Source: CAJLIR01 sp964408085
GTDB lineage: Bacteria; Bacillota_I; Bacilli_A; RF39; UBA660
Length of the DNA: 34,088 nucleotides
Reading direction: 5' to 3'
Assembly (NCBI GenBank): GCA_964408085.1
Contig: CAYOYB010000014.1
Location: forward strand, 1 to 34,088
The position numbers and the translations under genes are program-made. Of the stretch, positions 31,332-34,088 are shown piece after piece; position 1 is the stretch's first letter, and every line of letters begins with the position of its first letter. The notes beneath the pieces are model-generated. The model ran no database searches. It had not been told where the DNA came from and saw nothing but the letters and a program-made list of their open reading frames with translations.

Positions 31332-32276
31332 TTAAACTTCTAATATAAATAATTCTAAAGCCATATTTTTATCAATAGTACCCATTTTTATTCCTTCATC
31401 TATATCAGAAAGTTTTTTTAAATATTTCAATAACTTTTGACTAGAAAATTGATAAGAACTTTCCAAAGCTTTTTGAATTCGATAAGGATGAATACCTAAA
31501 ATATTAGTAATATCTTTATTAGAATAACCTTTTTTTGATAATTCTTTAACTTGATAAATAATTCTAAATTGATTAGCAAGTCTTATAATAATTTGAATTG
31601 GTTCTTCTCCTTGTTTAACTAATTCCTCATATATTTTTAAAGCTTTCTTCATATTTTTGCAAACAATGCTATTTGTTAATTCATTTAAATCAACATCAAT
31701 AAGTTCACTGCAAACCATATAAACATCATCAGTAGTAATGTTTTTATCCTCACCTTTATATAATTTTAATTTTTCAATTTCTGAAGATATGATTGCCAAA
31801 TTAGAACCAACATAATCACTAAATGCTTTAATAGTTGCTGGTGACATTTTATAATCGTTTAATTCTTGCTTTATAAAACTATCATTAGATTTTAATTTAT
31901 TAAATTCTCTAACAGTTCCACTGTTTTTAATATTTTTAACAATTTTTTTTCGATCATCAATCGATTCATCATTATTTGTAAATATTAGAATTGTATCAGG
32001 ATTAGGATTAGTTAAATACTTTATTAAAAGTTCGATATTATGATTTGGTCCTTTTTTTCTAACTGTTCCAGTAAATATATAAGCATTATCAACTATCATA
32101 ATTTTTCTAGTACTAAATAGTGAGTTCATATCAGCATCTTCCAAGACATTATCAAGTAAATCATTTTCCAAATTATAATAACTAATATCAATATCTTCTA
32201 TATTATTATCTTTAGCTATATTTTTTATTTCACGATTAATTAAAAATTCTTCTGTTCCATAAAATAAATAAATCAT
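31332..32276 (-). CDS. holA: DNA polymerase III subunit delta
   Basis: The delta subunit opens the beta sliding clamp as part of the clamp loader. The 314-aa product starts MIYLFYGTEEFLINREIKNI, the typical first strand and the (degenerate) P-loop region. LFSTRKIMIVDNAYIF (about 53-68) and NPDTILIFTNNDESIDDRKK follow. The C-terminal collar domain contains EEPIQIIIRLANQFRIIYQV, GIHPYRIQKALE and DIDEGIKMGTIDKNMALELF, which are strong HolA signatures. It overlaps corA by 1 nt (TAATG) and so is translated with it. The usual neighbours comEC and rpsT are not in the window. Confidence 0.94.
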   Translation of the reverse strand: MIYLFYGTEEFLINREIKNIAKDNNIEDIDISYYNLENDLLDNVLEDADMNSLFSTRKIMIVDNAYIFTGTVRKKGPNHNIELLIKYLTNPNPDTILIFTNNDESIDDRKKIVKNIKNSGTVREFNKLKSNDSFIKQELNDYKMSPATIKAFSDYVGSNLAIISSEIEKLKLYKGEDKNITTDDVYMVCSELIDVDLNELTNSIVCKNMKKALKIYEELVKQGEEPIQIIIRLANQFRIIYQVKELSKKGYSNKDITNILGIHPYRIQKALESSYQFSSQKLLKYLKKLSDIDEGIKMGTIDKNMALELFILEV

Positions 32277-33214
32277 TATAACATATCCTTCTTTTTTAAA
32301 ATTAAAGCAACAATTATTGATATAAAAATAGAAACAACCAAAATAATAATAAATGCTAAAGGATTATCAGATAATTCACCTAATGGAACATTCATTCCCA
32401 TAAAAGATGAAATCATGGTTGGAATAGAAAGAACAATCGTAATTCCTGCTAAAAATTTCATAATAGCATTAAGATTATTATTAATAACACTAGCATATGT
32501 ATCAGACATACTAGCTAAAATTTCACGATAAATATTGGCAGTTTCAATTCCTTGCTTATTTTCAATCATTGCGTCATCTAATAGTTCTAAATCCTCTTCA
32601 TACATATTAATAACATTTCCTTTAGATAACTTTTCTAAAATAATATCATTAGCTTTTAAACTAGTAACAAAATAAACTAAACTTTTTTGAATATTCATTA
32701 AATTAAGTAATTCTTTATTAGAAGTTGATTTTATTAAAGATTTTTCTTTATTTTCAATTTCGCGATTAATTAAATTTAAATATTTTATATAAAAAGTTGC
32801 TATTTTAAGTAACAATTGAATAATAAACCTTGTTTTTTTAGCAGTATCAACTTCTTTTACCTTATTATGTTTAAAATCATTAAATATTTCTGTTTCTTTT
32901 AAACATATAGTTAAAAAATAGTTCCCTTTAGTAATAATGCCAACAGGAATGGTTGAATATTTATTTTTGCTTTTTTTATCTTCAATATATGGAACATCAA
33001 CAACAATTAGAGTTGCTTTATCTTCGTTTTCAATTCTAGGTAATTCCTCATAATCTAAAACTTTAAGAATTAACGATTCAGGAATTTTTGTTTTATTTGT
33101 AACCTCTTGTATTTCTTCACTAGAAGGATTTAATAAATTAATCCAACTATTAGGTTCAATTTTTTTTAATTTATCAATCTCACCACTTGCATTAGTTTTA
33201 TATATCTTTAGCAT
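32276..33214 (-). CDS. corA: CorA family magnesium/divalent cation transporter
   Basis: CorA-type channels import Mg2+ and related ions as pentamers. The 312-aa product has a cytoplasmic alpha/beta N-terminal domain (about 1-160), a long stalk helix (about 165-250), and two C-terminal membrane segments (about 252-272 and 286-306). The selectivity motif GMN is present in SSFMGMNVPLGE between them. The ATG at 33214 has AGGTGAG upstream; the GTG at 33223 overlaps this site. It shares a 1-nt stop/start overlap with holA. The ion specificity is not certain, as some CorA-like proteins move Co2+, Ni2+ or Zn2+. Confidence 0.93.
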   Translation of the reverse strand: MLKIYKTNASGEIDKLKKIEPNSWINLLNPSSEEIQEVTNKTKIPESLILKVLDYEELPRIENEDKATLIVVDVPYIEDKKSKNKYSTIPVGIITKGNYFLTICLKETEIFNDFKHNKVKEVDTAKKTRFIIQLLLKIATFYIKYLNLINREIENKEKSLIKSTSNKELLNLMNIQKSLVYFVTSLKANDIILEKLSKGNVINMYEEDLELLDDAMIENKQGIETANIYREILASMSDTYASVINNNLNAIMKFLAGITIVLSIPTMISSFMGMNVPLGELSDNPLAFIIILVVSIFISIIVALILKKKDML

Positions 33215-33264
33215 ATTTCTCACCTATAAACATTGTAACAAATTTGCAAAGAAAAATCTATAAA

Positions 33265-33298
33265 ACAAAAAAATTGCAAATTTTTTCGCAATTTTTAA
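33265..33298 (-). terminator. Terminator after the NUDIX pseudogene
   Basis: A 9-bp perfect stem (33269-33277 with 33288-33296) has a 10-nt loop and, on the minus strand, a T-rich tail. It lies about 100 nt beyond the ancestral NUDIX stop at 33393 and before corA. Confidence 0.65.
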
Positions 33299-33392
33299 TT
33301 TATAAAATTTTAAATTTTATAATACTTATTAATAATGTGGTACTCATTTTATTAAAAAATGTGCTAAAACTAAGATCTCTTTTAATAAAATA

Positions 33393-33884
33393 TTATTTAA
33401 TCGTACTTAATACTTTGCGAAATGGTTCAATATTACCCTTTCTAAATTCGTTTTTTAAAATCAGTTCATCTATTTCTTTTTCCGAAAGCTAATTAACACT
33501 CTCAACCTCATCATTTTGTAAATGTAAATTATCCAATTCTAAATCTTTGTTGCAATAATATATATCACAATGGCAATATTTATATGTTATTGTATCGATA
33601 AAAATAATATCATTTTGGTCTATTTGTACATCTAACTCTTCTTTTGCTTCCTTTATTACTGTTTTTATGCTACTATCACCATATGTAACATGTCCTCCTG
33701 TAATGGCATATTCATTTTTTCTGTCTTTTGATGTTTTTTGAATTAAAAATTTTCCCTCCTTATTCTGAATAAAAAGTAAAATTATCATAAAGTATTTTCC
33801 AGTTGGTAATTCGATTTTCTTGGATCTCTCCACACTTTCATTAAGTGCATTTTTATTAATATCAAACACTTGTAATAGTTCCAT
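33393..33884 (-). pseudogene. NUDIX hydrolase gene interrupted by one in-frame TAG
   Basis: The intact frame from the ATG at 33884 gives 131 residues, then TAG at 33489-33491. The same frame continues for 31 more codons (LSEKEIDELILKNEFRKGNI and on) to TAA at 33393. NUDIX proteins of this Idi-like (COG1443-type) group usually have Trp before LS-x-E-E, as in ES-V-x-W-L-S, so the TAG most likely replaces TGG. The Nudix box is GGHVTYGDSSIKTVIKEAKEEL: its key Glu residues are kept, but the first Glu is Asp, Arg is Lys and the late Gly is Asp. The protein stops after the main fold, so the short form might still work. An AAGGGG ribosome binding site precedes the ATG. A sequencing error is the main alternative. 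Confidence 0.75.
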
Positions 33885-33993
33885 TGAATCTTCCCCTTCT
33901 AAGCATGCTAATGTATTTTAACATATTAGTTATTGTTACGCAATAGTTTTATGTCCTTAATATAAAATAAATTAACATGTTTATCATATAGTT

Positions 33994-34026
33994 TAGAAAA
34001 AAACCTTCAAAGTTATTACTTTAAAG
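33994..34026 (-). terminator. Intrinsic terminator of the right-hand Rpn gene
   Basis: On the minus strand a 9-bp stem with one G-T pair (34018-34026 with 34005-34013) has a tetraloop and a run of seven T. The stem includes the last codons and the stop of the gene. Confidence 0.75.
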
Positions 34027-34087
34027 ATTCTATTTCTTCTTTAGATAGTTTTGTAATTCTTACAATTATATCTAAATCCATATTTTC
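34016..34087 (-). CDS. Rpn-family nuclease / putative transposase, extreme C-terminus (truncated by window edge)
   Basis: Only the last 23 codons are inside the window: ENMDLDIIVRITKLSKEEIE then SLK and TAA. They match the last residues of the gene at 2-367 (ENIDLDIIAKITNLSKKEIE, SLK) at 19 of 23 positions. At the DNA level about 70 of 75 bases agree, including bases just past the stop. The two genes are therefore close paralogues. This copy points leftwards, the other rightwards, so they face each other across the window. The catalytic domain lies beyond the edge. Confidence 0.75.
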   Translation of the reverse strand, partial: ENMDLDIIVRITKLSKEEIESLK

Positions 34088-34088
34088 A

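Noticed and set aside
33244..33492. 82-codon plus-strand frame between corA and the NUDIX gene
   Set aside because: It runs through a terminator and antisense to the NUDIX C-terminal codons, with no ribosome binding site.
1..34088. Mycoplasma-type genetic code (TGA as Trp)
   Set aside because: TGA ends xseB, rarA and topB at the expected family lengths, and Trp is always TGG in recognised motifs.
1..34088. CRISPR arrays, tRNA or rRNA genes, classical riboswitches
   Set aside because: No regularly spaced direct repeats, cloverleaf-like GC-richer segments or known riboswitch cores were noticed on either strand. A covariance-model scan would be needed to be certain.

Overview
The window is very AT-rich chromosomal DNA from a low-GC Gram-positive bacterium. 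Gene content and order fit class Bacilli, most like the reduced-genome uncultured gut Bacilli/'Mollicutes' (RF39-like); that placement is inference. The code is standard: TGA ends xseB, rarA and topB, TAG ends cvpA, nusB and deoB, and Trp is TGG. This excludes the Mycoplasma code. Ribosome binding sites are strong, usually AGGTGAT or GGAGG, and they move several starts inward from the longest possible ORF. No tRNA, rRNA, CRISPR array or intact insertion sequence was seen.

Layout. (1) 1-431: the 3' part of an Rpn-family nuclease gene, convergent with rnhC across a shared terminator. (2) 409-3033: rnhC (RNase HIII), diverging from a cvpA - thioredoxin - prepilin-like operon. (3) 3115-7086: mutS, a small membrane protein and a DUF3048 (YerB-type) lipoprotein. 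(4) 7182-12731: two unrecognised proteins (377 and 313 aa), a decayed dxr fragment, nusB-xseA-xseB, and the sporulation signalling protease spoIVB. (5) 12797-19644: a metallophosphoesterase, a membrane-anchored amidase with a GT2 glycosyltransferase, small membrane proteins, spoIIM, a secreted orphan, mnmA and a helix-turn-helix protein. (6) 19645-20360: an AT-rich stretch with inverted repeats and two micro-genes. (7) 20397-26573, minus strand: a TSCPD protein with a ZIP transporter, topB with a membrane protein, and xerD-deoB. (8) 26663-27970: two orphans. (9) 28276-30443: rarA-gpsA. (10) 30469-33884, minus strand: an orphan with a DUF6273-like pattern, corA-holA, and a NUDIX gene broken by one TAG. 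(11) 34016-34088: the 3' end of a second Rpn gene, inverted relative to the first.

How the genes fit together. Most genes are replication, repair and RNA housekeeping (rnhC, mutS, xseAB, topB, xerD, rarA, holA, nusB, mnmA). Several neighbour sets match remembered Bacillus order: rnhC-cvpA, nusB-xseA-xseB-...-spoIVB, and xerD-deoB. The xseB-spoIVB interval lacks the ispA-dxs-tlyA-argR-recN block found there in B. subtilis, and a dead dxr piece lies just before nusB. This suggests rearrangement or loss in isoprenoid synthesis. SpoIVB and SpoIIM are intact, and spoIVB has a plausible sigma-G-like promoter, which argues that some of the sporulation programme survives. I found no clear self-contained new defence or mobile system. 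The most novel material is the set of unrecognised ORFs, the micro-genes and the inverted Rpn flanks.
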